A stretch of 64,000 bases of DNA from Pontiellaceae bacterium B12227 (lineage in GTDB: Bacteria; Verrucomicrobiota; Kiritimatiellia; Kiritimatiellales; Pontiellaceae). The stretch covers positions 141,306-205,305 of the forward strand of contig JAROAZ010000010.1 in assembly GCA_029432775.1 (NCBI GenBank), given 5' to 3'. The notes below the pieces were generated by a model that was not told the origin of the DNA, did not search any database, and saw only the letters and a list, made by a program, of their open reading frames with translations. This document shows, one piece after another, positions 48,152-56,759 of this stretch. Positions within the stretch are counted from its first letter, which is position 1. Each line of letters begins with the position of its first letter. Position numbers and translations under genes: made by a program.

Positions 48152-49621
48152 TCACAGTCGTTTCTTCTTTTTCAATGGGTTATAGTTTGCCGGACGATCC
48201 GCATCCCAGGCTTTGTCCAGCTTCTTGCCGGAAAGTACCTTCGGTGCTTCTTTCTTTGGCAACCATTCGTCCGCCAACTTCTGCTTCATTGATTCATATT
48301 CAGGATTGTTCGCCAGATTGGTCCACTCCTGCGGATCGTTGCGGTGATCGTAGAGCTCTTCCGTCCCGTCAAAATAGCGGGTGTAGCGCCAATTTTTTGT
48401 CCGCAGGGTATAATTGCCACGCCCCCAGGTAGTCATAGCCGGTTGTTCCATCGGTTTCGACGGATCATTCAACCACGGCACCAGACTCATCCCGTCCACA
48501 TAATCCGGCGCGGCCAGCCCGGCAAAATCGCAGACCGTTTTGTATACATTGATCAACCCCACCGGCTCTGCACAGGAACGTCCGAGGCCTTTTTGACCGC
48601 GCGGATCCCAGATAATAAACGGAACACGGGTGGACTCTTCCCACAGCGTAAATTTGGTATAAGCACGTTTTTCTCCGAGGTGAAAGCCGTGATCTGACCA
48701 GAGCATGACAACGGTATTTTCTGCATAAGGACTCGTTTCGAGGGCATTAAGAACGCGACCCACATTATCATCCACAAAGGAGATGCTGGCTAAATAGCCG
48801 CGCCGAACCTCATTCCAGCAGTCATGCTGATCGAAACGATCCGGGTTTCTGGGAGTTGCCATGGACTGCCCCACGGGCGGGACATCCTCAATATCATTTT
48901 CCTTGATGGGCGGCGGCGGGATCATTGCCGGGAATCGATCATAATTTTCCTCAGGCATCACAAACGGCACATGCGGCCGGATGAAGCCGACCCCCAGGAA
49001 GAAAGGCTTCTCGTGCTCTTTCTCCAGAAAGCCGATGGCATGCGATGCCGTTCGATAATCCATGAAATCCGTGAGCGGATTGACACCGGGACAAACGCGC
49101 AGATGATGGTCTTTTTTCTCTCTTGCATCGGCCATATGCCCTTTGCCCGGAGCGCCTTTAATATTCAGGTCCCCGTACATGGCATACTCATCCCAGCTCT
49201 CCTTTTCTTCATAGGTGTTATCCGGATTATGAAACACCTTGGAAACGCCGCAAGTGATATAGCCATTCTCCTTCAGGTGGCGGGGTAGATTCTTGTAGCG
49301 ATCCAGAACCTCACGATCCACGTTTCGCAGGTCATAGAAGGGATAGAGCCCGGACTTGTGCGGTTCCACCCCCAGCATAATTGCATTTCGACTCGGCGAA
49401 CACGCAGGCGCGGCACAATGGGCATTAGTAAAGTTAACGCCTTTGGCTGCGAGTTGATCCATAAACGGTGTTTGCGCCAGGGGATGCCCACCTAGGAAAC
49501 CGCACCAGTCGTTCATATCATCGATGCACAGCATCAGAATATTCGGCCGCTCAGGGTTGGCTGCAACCAGCGAGGATGCAGTCAAGACGACCCCTACGAG
49601 TAAAGGTATTCGCTTCATCAT
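48152..49621 (-). CDS. Secreted sulfatase (iduronate-2-sulfatase-like)
   Basis: A 489-residue exported S1 sulfatase with signal peptide MMKRIPLLVGVVLTASSLVA. Metal-site strand: NILMLCIDDMNDWCGFLGGH. Formylglycine signature: CSPSR at about residues 74-78. Second metal block: VVMLWSDHGFHLGEKRAYTK. It is closely related to the enzymes at 39527 and 53379 (shared DPSKPMEQPAMTTWGRGNYT with 53379). It is the last gene of the long operon that begins at 62977, 9 nt after the zinc-ribbon gene. A 189-bp gap follows before the next gene. Confidence 0.95.
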   Translation of the reverse strand: MMKRIPLLVGVVLTASSLVAANPERPNILMLCIDDMNDWCGFLGGHPLAQTPFMDQLAAKGVNFTNAHCAAPACSPSRNAIMLGVEPHKSGLYPFYDLRNVDREVLDRYKNLPRHLKENGYITCGVSKVFHNPDNTYEEKESWDEYAMYGDLNIKGAPGKGHMADAREKKDHHLRVCPGVNPLTDFMDYRTASHAIGFLEKEHEKPFFLGVGFIRPHVPFVMPEENYDRFPAMIPPPPIKENDIEDVPPVGQSMATPRNPDRFDQHDCWNEVRRGYLASISFVDDNVGRVLNALETSPYAENTVVMLWSDHGFHLGEKRAYTKFTLWEESTRVPFIIWDPRGQKGLGRSCAEPVGLINVYKTVCDFAGLAAPDYVDGMSLVPWLNDPSKPMEQPAMTTWGRGNYTLRTKNWRYTRYFDGTEELYDHRNDPQEWTNLANNPEYESMKQKLADEWLPKKEAPKVLSGKKLDKAWDADRPANYNPLKKKKRL

Positions 49622-49630
49622 TCGTTCCGC

Positions 49631-49843
49631 CTACAGCTTGCGCTGATCATCAAGCGTGTAGCGCTCGATCATGCCATGATATTTTTTTTGAATATCCCGA
49701 TACATGCCACGAATTTCGGCCTCGGTTCCATTAAACGAACATTTTACACAGGCCCAAATTCCGTCGCGTGATGTCAGCAAAACATCAATATCACGAGAAA
49801 AGCAGACCGGGCATCGTTTGGTTACGCGGTGATGATCAGACAT
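49631..49843 (-). CDS. Small zinc-ribbon protein
   Basis: A 70-residue protein, MSDHHRVTKRCPVC at the start. Two CxxC pairs (CPVC at 11-14, CVKC at 32-35) separated by 17 residues form a classic zinc ribbon, followed by a charged helical tail (EIRGMYRDIQKKYHGMIERY). No signal peptide. Its start overlaps the end of the upstream gene by 22 nt and the next sulfatase starts 9 nt after its stop, so it is embedded in the operon. Function unknown; protein-protein or nucleic-acid binding are both possible. Confidence 0.75.
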   Translation of the reverse strand: MSDHHRVTKRCPVCFSRDIDVLLTSRDGIWACVKCSFNGTEAEIRGMYRDIQKKYHGMIERYTLDDQRKL

Positions 49844-51561
49844 GTGGAAAACTCCGTTGAAGTGTTCGTATCGTAGGTTAGTTCAAGGACAAAGTAGGGT
49901 TCGAAAAGATTGCCTTCGCGAGCCAGCCCCGAAGCGGGCTGAGCCCCCTTGGCCGGGGCCATCATGACCCGTGAATTCACCTGAGGAACGATGGCAACGA
50001 CGCATTCCGGCCTTTCGGCTTCCAGACGACGGCGACGATACAGATAATCCATTTCCTGCGTGGCTTCCGCATCCGTCACCTGTAATTGAATTCCATGCAG
50101 GTCGATCGGATATTCTGTACAACCGGGAGCCCCCTTGAAGTATTCGGTGGCCAGGATGTCTTCCGTATCGCCCGAAAGCGAACGCGTCAGGGTGATTTTT
50201 CCACCCGGTTCGATCGCATAGGTCGTTACAACCTCCACCGTGCCGCCATCGGGAAAAACAATCTGGGCCGGTGATAACACCACACGGCTTCCCGCGCTGC
50301 TACGTTCAATCGATTCCACCTTAGTCGGCGTGGTGCAAAGGTCAACTTCCTGGCCGTTTTTGACCAGCTTGAGCGTGGTCCTTGATCCGTCGAAACTATG
50401 ATTCGGATAGCCGGTCCGGTATTGCGATTGAATCAGATAGGGATACGCACCGTTTTCACGACTCGGCGTATCGGGGCCGGTTGCCTTTTCGACGCGCCCG
50501 ATATATGCCCTCAAATCGCCGATTGAACCGCCCTGATTGGCATCGATCAACACACGGAGGTCGGGATCGATATGCCAGAAATAGTGCTTGTGCGACTGAT
50601 AGAGCATCTCTTTGGCCAGGTACACTTCCGGCTCGGCCATCGGGCGATTTTCTTTATGCCACAGGGCATATTCGGTCAGGGTTAAATCGTCGAGTTCCCC
50701 CTGGTCCTTCAGCTCTTTAAAGTAGGTTAACTGCTTGGTGTAGAGATCCCACGATACCTCCGGCGGATATTCGCTGTTGTGATTCCAGGTCAACCACTGC
50801 GTTCCGACAAAGGTGTTGTAGTAGGTGTGCCCATTGAAATCGGCCTGCATCCGATATTGGTCAATCAGGTTCAGGTCGTAGGGACAGAACGATGCATCGT
50901 TCCCCATTCCGCGAATCACGTTTGGGGGATGGCTGGCCCAGAAATCGTTGCGGCCTTCGTAGGAGAGACTCATGTCGCGCGCCAAATGCGGCACCGCCAC
51001 CACCCCCGACCAATCCTGCTCATCTGCCGCCGGACGCAAGGTGTGCCCTTTCGCCGGGAACCACGGCCCCCAAGGCATGCCTTCATTGAAGAGATACCAG
51101 GAGTGATTACAACCGTGAAAAACACGAACCCCTTCCTCGAAACACCCACCCACCAGACCTTCAACTTCCGGTACAATCTCCTTGAGAATACGTAGCGCCG
51201 AGCTGTCGAAGTGATACGACGTCACCGCCGTCGGCATCCTACCGAACACGGCCTTGAACTTGCTCAAAGCCATCTCCATCAATTGCCGTTTCTGCTCTTC
51301 GTCAAACAGCCAGATGTGCTCCAGACCGCGCGAAATATCGTCCATGCCCGGCCCTTCCAGGCGGTTCAGAGCCAGTCCGATTTCATCGCCGAACTCTTCC
51401 TGATACGCCAGAGCATCGGCCACAATATGATCCTGAAACAGGTCAAAATAGTGCAGAAAGATGCTGGTTTTCATTCCCAACGAATGAACCAGATCCTGCT
51501 GTTGCTTGAAAATTTCATAGCGGCCGGGATCGGTTCGGTGGAATATATTCAGTTTCATCAT
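49822..51561 (-). CDS. Putative polysaccharide-deacetylase-like carbohydrate-active protein
   Basis: A 579-residue soluble protein without signal peptide. Residues about 1-260 resemble a (beta/alpha) barrel of the glycoside hydrolase/deacetylase superfamily: SLGMKTSIFLHYFDLFQDH, EEFGDEIGLALNRLEGPGMD, AVTSYHFDSSALRILKEIVP and FNGHTYYNTF. The rest (about 370-579) is a beta-rich region with GYPNHSFDGSRTTLKLVKNG and ILATEYFKGAPGCTEYPIDL. I do not recognise the family with certainty. It lies 16 nt downstream of a GH5-like gene and overlaps the zinc-ribbon gene, so it belongs to the same operon. A cytoplasmic or membrane-associated role in processing imported oligosaccharide is the best guess. Confidence 0.6.
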   Translation of the reverse strand: MMKLNIFHRTDPGRYEIFKQQQDLVHSLGMKTSIFLHYFDLFQDHIVADALAYQEEFGDEIGLALNRLEGPGMDDISRGLEHIWLFDEEQKRQLMEMALSKFKAVFGRMPTAVTSYHFDSSALRILKEIVPEVEGLVGGCFEEGVRVFHGCNHSWYLFNEGMPWGPWFPAKGHTLRPAADEQDWSGVVAVPHLARDMSLSYEGRNDFWASHPPNVIRGMGNDASFCPYDLNLIDQYRMQADFNGHTYYNTFVGTQWLTWNHNSEYPPEVSWDLYTKQLTYFKELKDQGELDDLTLTEYALWHKENRPMAEPEVYLAKEMLYQSHKHYFWHIDPDLRVLIDANQGGSIGDLRAYIGRVEKATGPDTPSRENGAYPYLIQSQYRTGYPNHSFDGSRTTLKLVKNGQEVDLCTTPTKVESIERSSAGSRVVLSPAQIVFPDGGTVEVVTTYAIEPGGKITLTRSLSGDTEDILATEYFKGAPGCTEYPIDLHGIQLQVTDAEATQEMDYLYRRRRLEAERPECVVAIVPQVNSRVMMAPAKGAQPASGLAREGNLFEPYFVLELTYDTNTSTEFSTCLIITA

Positions 51562-51577
51562 AATGCGTCTCGTTGGT

Positions 51578-53362
51578 TTATTTTTTCACGGCATATTCTT
51601 CGCCTGGCTTGGCTTCAAAATGCACACTGCCTAGGCTGGTCTTTACGGGTTCCCACCTGCCGTCCACTTTTCGGTGCACTTTGCTCCCGCGACCGTAACC
51701 TGGCAGGTTCAATTCAAACAAATGGGTGTCGTCGACGGTAAGCGCAACTGCTTTTTCACCTTGTTTATTACGCTGACCATACGGCACCAAAACATCGACA
51801 TCCGGCATGATTTCGATCGTCACACCGCACCCGTTTTGCGATTCAATGAAATAGAGCCCCGTTCCTGCGTATTTTACGAAAGGAGAGTTGCCGACTCCGA
51901 TGAGGCGTTCGAAATCACCCGACGGCCCTTCAAGATGATCCACAAATTCTTTCGGCATCGAATCGCTATAGATCAGCGTTTCACCATCCGAGAAAGCGGA
52001 GCACCTCTCGTCATAAGAGAGAGCCGCATGCTTAAAATAGTCCTCGGTTTTAGACGATGTGGTGTATGGCTCAAAACGCGGTTCACTGCGCATCACTTCC
52101 CCGGCCGCCATGAAGGCGGCCGCCTTTCCCGGCGTGGTTTTTAGGTTCAGGTTATGGGACTGCACCACATACTCCGCCTGTTTGGGCAGAATATAGGTCC
52201 ACATCGCTGCCGCCTGGATACCGAGAGCTCGGAAGACTTTGGCCATCGCCGGATAGAGGTAGGATGACGGATTCCAATAGGTCTCAAATTCATAGACAAT
52301 CCGCGCCTTGTCTTTAAAACGATCCTCCAGCAACCAACCGTGATAGGTGGGAGTATCCACCACCTTTTGGAGCATCGCCAGGTAGTTGATCTCGCCAACC
52401 TCTTCGGGGGACTTACTGCGCGATTCCGACTGACCGGGATAGAGGCAGATCGAGACAACCTCAGCATCCGACTCAGCCGCGGCCACAAAGACATCCTCAC
52501 CGGTCCACTCCATCATTCGCGGCCATTCCAGCGACCACGTCATCACCGCCGCAACCTTTTCATCCTTAAAAAACTGCACCATGCGGTTGATATACTGCTT
52601 CGTGTTCGCAGTTCGCCATGCCGTATAACTGTCGTCCGAATCCGTTTCACCATTCTCTTTCAGCCATCGCTGGTAAACGGCAAAACACTGCGGCACGGCT
52701 TCGATCTCATCGCGCTTGAAATAGCCCGGTTCATTGATCGGTTCCACCACAACCAACGCAGGGCTATTCTTAATTTTCACCCCTCCGCGGTATCTATTCC
52801 TGCGATTAAGCAGTTGATGAATATAGCGATCCGCCTTCGCCATAAACTCCGGGTCAACCATCCAGATCGGTTTGGTTTTATCGCGGGTAGAAACAAACGT
52901 CTCCGACCCACGGGCGGCGCCGAGGGTATTCAAAAAAGCCAGATAGATGTAAATCCCATTCTCTTCAGCCTTTGCCAGGACATACTCCGTTAAATCGAGC
53001 CACTGGTTTTCCACCAGATTGCCCTCTTCATCGCAGAGGTCACCCGGCGACAGATGAATCCGGATCAGATTACAATCCATCTGCAGCAGCTCTTCATAAG
53101 CCTCATCAATCAGCCTCTTATAAGCACCTAAGTCCATCGGGGTCTGCACGCCATGCTTCTGCATCCGCCCGTATTCCCACGACATCGACGGCTGGAAATT
53201 CACCCCGAAAAGATTCACTTCGGAACCATCCTCATATAACAACGTCCCGTCCTCGACATGCACCTTCTGAAATTCCGTTGCAGATGCAGAAAAGAAAGCC
53301 CCGGAGGAGACAAGGCAAAGAATGGTTGCGCTCCGCTTTATACATCTCATGGTTTTCATCAT
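51578..53362 (-). CDS. GH5-like (GH-A clan) secreted hydrolase, paralogue 1
   Basis: A protein of about 594 residues with a signal peptide (TILCLVSSGAFFSASA). The barrel holds GVNFQPSMSWEYG, CNLIRIHLSPGDLCDEEGN, ALVVVEPINEPGYF with the probable acid/base Glu in NEP, and KARIVYEFETYWNPSSYLYP with a probable nucleophile. The C-terminal part is beta-rich (LIGVGNSPFVKYAGTGLYFI). Two homologues lie in the same operon (54987, 58162) and share PAMAK.FRxxGxQ, NLKTTP.KAA and the G-GLYF-E segment. The start lies among clustered ATGs (53368, 53362, 53359). It begins 16 nt after the stop of a sulfatase gene. Substrate unknown; a beta-linked glycan is likely. Confidence 0.78.
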   Translation of the reverse strand: MMKTMRCIKRSATILCLVSSGAFFSASATEFQKVHVEDGTLLYEDGSEVNLFGVNFQPSMSWEYGRMQKHGVQTPMDLGAYKRLIDEAYEELLQMDCNLIRIHLSPGDLCDEEGNLVENQWLDLTEYVLAKAEENGIYIYLAFLNTLGAARGSETFVSTRDKTKPIWMVDPEFMAKADRYIHQLLNRRNRYRGGVKIKNSPALVVVEPINEPGYFKRDEIEAVPQCFAVYQRWLKENGETDSDDSYTAWRTANTKQYINRMVQFFKDEKVAAVMTWSLEWPRMMEWTGEDVFVAAAESDAEVVSICLYPGQSESRSKSPEEVGEINYLAMLQKVVDTPTYHGWLLEDRFKDKARIVYEFETYWNPSSYLYPAMAKVFRALGIQAAAMWTYILPKQAEYVVQSHNLNLKTTPGKAAAFMAAGEVMRSEPRFEPYTTSSKTEDYFKHAALSYDERCSAFSDGETLIYSDSMPKEFVDHLEGPSGDFERLIGVGNSPFVKYAGTGLYFIESQNGCGVTIEIMPDVDVLVPYGQRNKQGEKAVALTVDDTHLFELNLPGYGRGSKVHRKVDGRWEPVKTSLGSVHFEAKPGEEYAVKK

Positions 53363-53378
53363 TCCCATAACAATTCAA

Positions 53379-54965
53379 TTAATCCAGTGGCGGCTGTAGA
53401 CCTTGCTTCTGATATTCTTTCACGTGTTTTTTATAGGTATTGATGTTTCTCGTCGGACTGTCGGCATCCGCCACATTGTAGAGCTGCATTCCGGACGAAA
53501 CCTGAGGCGCCTCTTTCGTCGGCAGCCAGGCGGCAAACGTTTTTTTGATCGCGTCATACTCGGGGTTCATAGCCAGATTCGTCCACTCGTTCGGGTCGGC
53601 CGATTCATCATAGAGCTCTTCCGATCCGTCAAAATAGCGCGTGTAACGCCACTCCTTGGAGCGCAGCGTATAGTTTCCCCGGCCCCAGGTTGTCATGGCG
53701 GGTTGCTCCATCGGTTTCGACGGATCGTTCAGCCAAGGCACCAAACTTTGGCCATCCACATAGTCCGGCACATCCAACCCGGTGAGCTGACACAGCGTCC
53801 GATAGACATTGATTAAGCCAACCGGTTCGGCGCAGACGGTTCCATTCCCTGATTTATTACGCGGATCCAGAATAATGAACGGCGTACGGGTAGCCTCATT
53901 CCAGAGCGAAAACTTGCTGAACGTGCGCTTTTCTCCCAGATGAAATCCATGATCAGACCACAGCACGACAATGGTGTTGTCGGCATACGGACTTTCTTTA
54001 AGCGCTTCGAGCACGCGCCCGACGTTATCGTCGGTAAAGTTGATGCACGCCAGATAGGCCTTACGCAGCTCTTCCCATGCATCATCAGCGCGAACCGGAA
54101 TTTCTACATAAATCTGCGCGTTGGCCTGTCCGGCGATCGGGATATCAACCAAATCGTCGGCCTTAAAAGGAGGCTCTTCGATCGGATCGGCAAAACGATC
54201 CCAGTTTTCCTCTGGCGGAATAAAGGGGGTGTGCGGCAGAATGAACCCAACCGCGAGGAAGAATGGCTGTTCATGATCCTCGTTCAAAAAGCGAGCGGCA
54301 TGCATGGCGCTCTTATAATCCTGAAAATCCTCCAACGGATTACTGGCCGGACAGGCGACGATCCGCTTGTTGTACGGTTCCGGAACATATCCCTTTTCTT
54401 TGATCAACTTCAGCTTATTGTTACCGTAGTAATAGTAGTCGTCCCACTGTTCATTCTGGCGATAAGTATTGTCCGGATTGTGCCAGACCTTCGTCAGACC
54501 GCAGGTAGTATATCCGCTTTTTTTAAACAGCTCGGGCAGCGGCATGTAGGGCGCCAGCACCTCCGGCTCAATGTTATTGATGTTGTAAAACGGATAGAGT
54601 CCCGAGTTATGGGGTTCGATCCCGAATAAAATCGCGTTCCGGCTTGGCGAACATCCCGGCGAGGGACAATGGGCATTCGAAAAAATGACGCCCTGCTCTG
54701 CCAACCGATCCATGTTTGGCGTCAGAGCCTGCGGATGCCCGCCAAGAAACCCGCACCAATCGTTCATGTCGTCGATACAGATCATCAATACATTTGGGGA
54801 TGCATCGCTTGCTTCGGCGACGCTGCCGCCCAGCAAAAAAAACATCACCAAATGTAGAACCGCAGATAATCGGGAGAGATTAACGACTGATTTTCGAACA
54901 AGAAATTTCGAATTTCGAAGGAATCCTCCGACCCTGCATGCGCTCTGTTTAACTGACTTCATCAT
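53379..54965 (-). CDS. Secreted sulfatase (iduronate-2-sulfatase-like)
   Basis: A 528-residue S1 sulfatase. The N-terminus is extended, with the hydrophobic export segment at about 34-52 (AVLHLVMFFLLGGSVAEA). Metal site: NVLMICIDDMNDWCGFLGGH. Signature: CSPSR in PSPGCSPSRNAILFG. Second metal block: IVVLWSDHGFHLGEKRTFSK. Close relative of the enzymes at 48152 and 39527. It lies between two GH5-like genes with gaps of 16-21 nt, pointing to coordinated desulfation and backbone cleavage. Confidence 0.95.
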   Translation of the reverse strand: MMKSVKQSACRVGGFLRNSKFLVRKSVVNLSRLSAVLHLVMFFLLGGSVAEASDASPNVLMICIDDMNDWCGFLGGHPQALTPNMDRLAEQGVIFSNAHCPSPGCSPSRNAILFGIEPHNSGLYPFYNINNIEPEVLAPYMPLPELFKKSGYTTCGLTKVWHNPDNTYRQNEQWDDYYYYGNNKLKLIKEKGYVPEPYNKRIVACPASNPLEDFQDYKSAMHAARFLNEDHEQPFFLAVGFILPHTPFIPPEENWDRFADPIEEPPFKADDLVDIPIAGQANAQIYVEIPVRADDAWEELRKAYLACINFTDDNVGRVLEALKESPYADNTIVVLWSDHGFHLGEKRTFSKFSLWNEATRTPFIILDPRNKSGNGTVCAEPVGLINVYRTLCQLTGLDVPDYVDGQSLVPWLNDPSKPMEQPAMTTWGRGNYTLRSKEWRYTRYFDGSEELYDESADPNEWTNLAMNPEYDAIKKTFAAWLPTKEAPQVSSGMQLYNVADADSPTRNINTYKKHVKEYQKQGLQPPLD

Positions 54966-54986
54966 TCACTATTCCTTGTTCGACGT

Positions 54987-56759
54987 TCAATTGCCCCAGC
55001 CCTCTTCGAGCACTTTACGCTCAATAATCAGTTGCTCTTTTTCAATCAGGTATTCGCCTGGCATCGCCTCGAACTGAATGGACTCTTTCGGCGAAGCCAC
55101 CAACTGCCAGCGGTAGCCTTCTTTCCGGTAGATCCAGCGCGGCGCGTCCATCCCCGGCAGCTTGAGCTTGAAGGGGTGCGATACATCCTCAATGAGCTTC
55201 ACGACCTGATCACCGGTATGGCATTCCTTCCAGTGCGGCCTCAGCCATTCGATATCCGGCAGAATGCTTACCCGTAACGCACCGTTTTCGGATGGTTCGA
55301 TAAAGTAGAGCCCCGATCCGGCATAGTCCACATACGGAGAGTTGCCGACGCCGATGATGGTTTCGGGAGGAACGCCCTCGCCCGCCACCTCACCTTTATT
55401 CCATCCGGAATAAACCAGCGTACGGTCCTTTAGCCCCCGACAGAATCCAGAGGAAGCAGACAGCGCAAAGGAACCAAACGCATCGCGGTCTTCGGCCGGC
55501 GTCGTATAGGGCTCCAGCCTGGAAAGCGTTTGGAAGGCCTGCTTGGCGACCATAAAGGAGGCGGCCTTGCGCGGGGTCGTCTTTAAATTAAGCACATGTG
55601 ATCCACCGAGATATTCTGCAGACGCGGCCAGCCCATAGGTCCATTGCGTAGCCATTTGAGCACCGACCGAACGGAAAAACTTCGCCATGGCCGGATAGAG
55701 GTACCCACTTTGATTACAAAAGGTTTCATACTCGTATACCAGCTTGGCTTTCCCGGAAAATGCATCACTGCGCAGCCATCCCAGTCCATCCTCGTCATCG
55801 AAGCATTGCTGGATATAGGGCAGATAGTTTCGCTCGCTCAACTCTTCCGGATTTTCCCAAAACGGGGTCTTAAGATCCGCCTGGCCGGGATAGAGGCAAA
55901 AGGAAACGGCATCCACGTTCGAATCCGCGATCGCACGAAAGGCCGAGCGGTTTTTCGTGATGAGCCGGGTCCACCCACAGTTCCAGACCACCGGCTGGGT
56001 CAGTCCTTCGGCGCGGAACAGCTCCACAAGCCCGTTGATATAGTCCAGCGTATTTTTATAGCTCCAGGCTTCGAACTGCTCGCGCGTGCCGCCCTCATGG
56101 GATTCCTGCCACTTTTCAAACCAAACATAGGCGGGTTCGTTGACCGGCTCCACGACAGCCAGTGCGCGATGATCTTTATAGAGCAGACCATTGTATGGAT
56201 TCCGGCGATTCAGGAGTTGCCGAATGCAGTTCTTCGTAGCTGCAACGGCCTCCGGTTCAACCATCCATTCCTCCCGCTCATAGGCTGCAGCAAATGACGT
56301 GCGATTGTACGGGAATTGCGTGCCGTCGTTGATGAGATGATTCAGGAAGGTCAGATAGATGTAGAGTCCGCGATTCGAGGCCTCGGCTAATGTGTAGTCG
56401 AGCATATCCAGCCAGGCCGTCTCGTTCAGATTTCCGTGGGCATCCGTAAAGTCAGCCGGCGTCAGGTGAATCCGGATCAGCTCCGCTCCCAGCCGCTGAA
56501 TCTGATCGAAACTTTCATCCGTCACCTGCTTCAGGTCCTTTACCTTCAGCGGCATCAACACCCCTTGATTATGCATCCGTGAACCATGCTCAAAACTGAC
56601 ACAAGGCTGAAAGTTAAACCCGAACAGGTTGACCTCGCGGCCATCCTCAAAAAAGAGAACACCATTGCGGGCCTCTATTTTATGGAACAGGCCATCCGCC
56701 TCTGCAATCGAGGTGAAAGCGAGGCCAACAACCATCATTAAACAAGTAACCATCTTCAC
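54987..56759 (-). CDS. GH5-like (GH-A clan) secreted hydrolase, paralogue 2
   Basis: A 590-residue exported protein (signal peptide MKMVTCLMMVVGLAFTSIAE). Same architecture as 51578: GFNFQPCVSFEHG, AELIRIHLTPADFTDAHGN, ALAVVEPVNEPAYVWFEK (probable acid/base Glu), KLVYEYETFCNQSGYLYPAM (probable nucleophile Glu), then a beta-rich C-terminus (IIGVGNSPYVDYAGSGLYFI). Translation begins at a GTG (56759) with AGGAGA 6 nt upstream, inside the stop of the GPH symporter gene. Coupling to the transporter suggests that it releases the oligosaccharide which is then imported. Confidence 0.78.
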   Translation of the reverse strand: MKMVTCLMMVVGLAFTSIAEADGLFHKIEARNGVLFFEDGREVNLFGFNFQPCVSFEHGSRMHNQGVLMPLKVKDLKQVTDESFDQIQRLGAELIRIHLTPADFTDAHGNLNETAWLDMLDYTLAEASNRGLYIYLTFLNHLINDGTQFPYNRTSFAAAYEREEWMVEPEAVAATKNCIRQLLNRRNPYNGLLYKDHRALAVVEPVNEPAYVWFEKWQESHEGGTREQFEAWSYKNTLDYINGLVELFRAEGLTQPVVWNCGWTRLITKNRSAFRAIADSNVDAVSFCLYPGQADLKTPFWENPEELSERNYLPYIQQCFDDEDGLGWLRSDAFSGKAKLVYEYETFCNQSGYLYPAMAKFFRSVGAQMATQWTYGLAASAEYLGGSHVLNLKTTPRKAASFMVAKQAFQTLSRLEPYTTPAEDRDAFGSFALSASSGFCRGLKDRTLVYSGWNKGEVAGEGVPPETIIGVGNSPYVDYAGSGLYFIEPSENGALRVSILPDIEWLRPHWKECHTGDQVVKLIEDVSHPFKLKLPGMDAPRWIYRKEGYRWQLVASPKESIQFEAMPGEYLIEKEQLIIERKVLEEGWGN

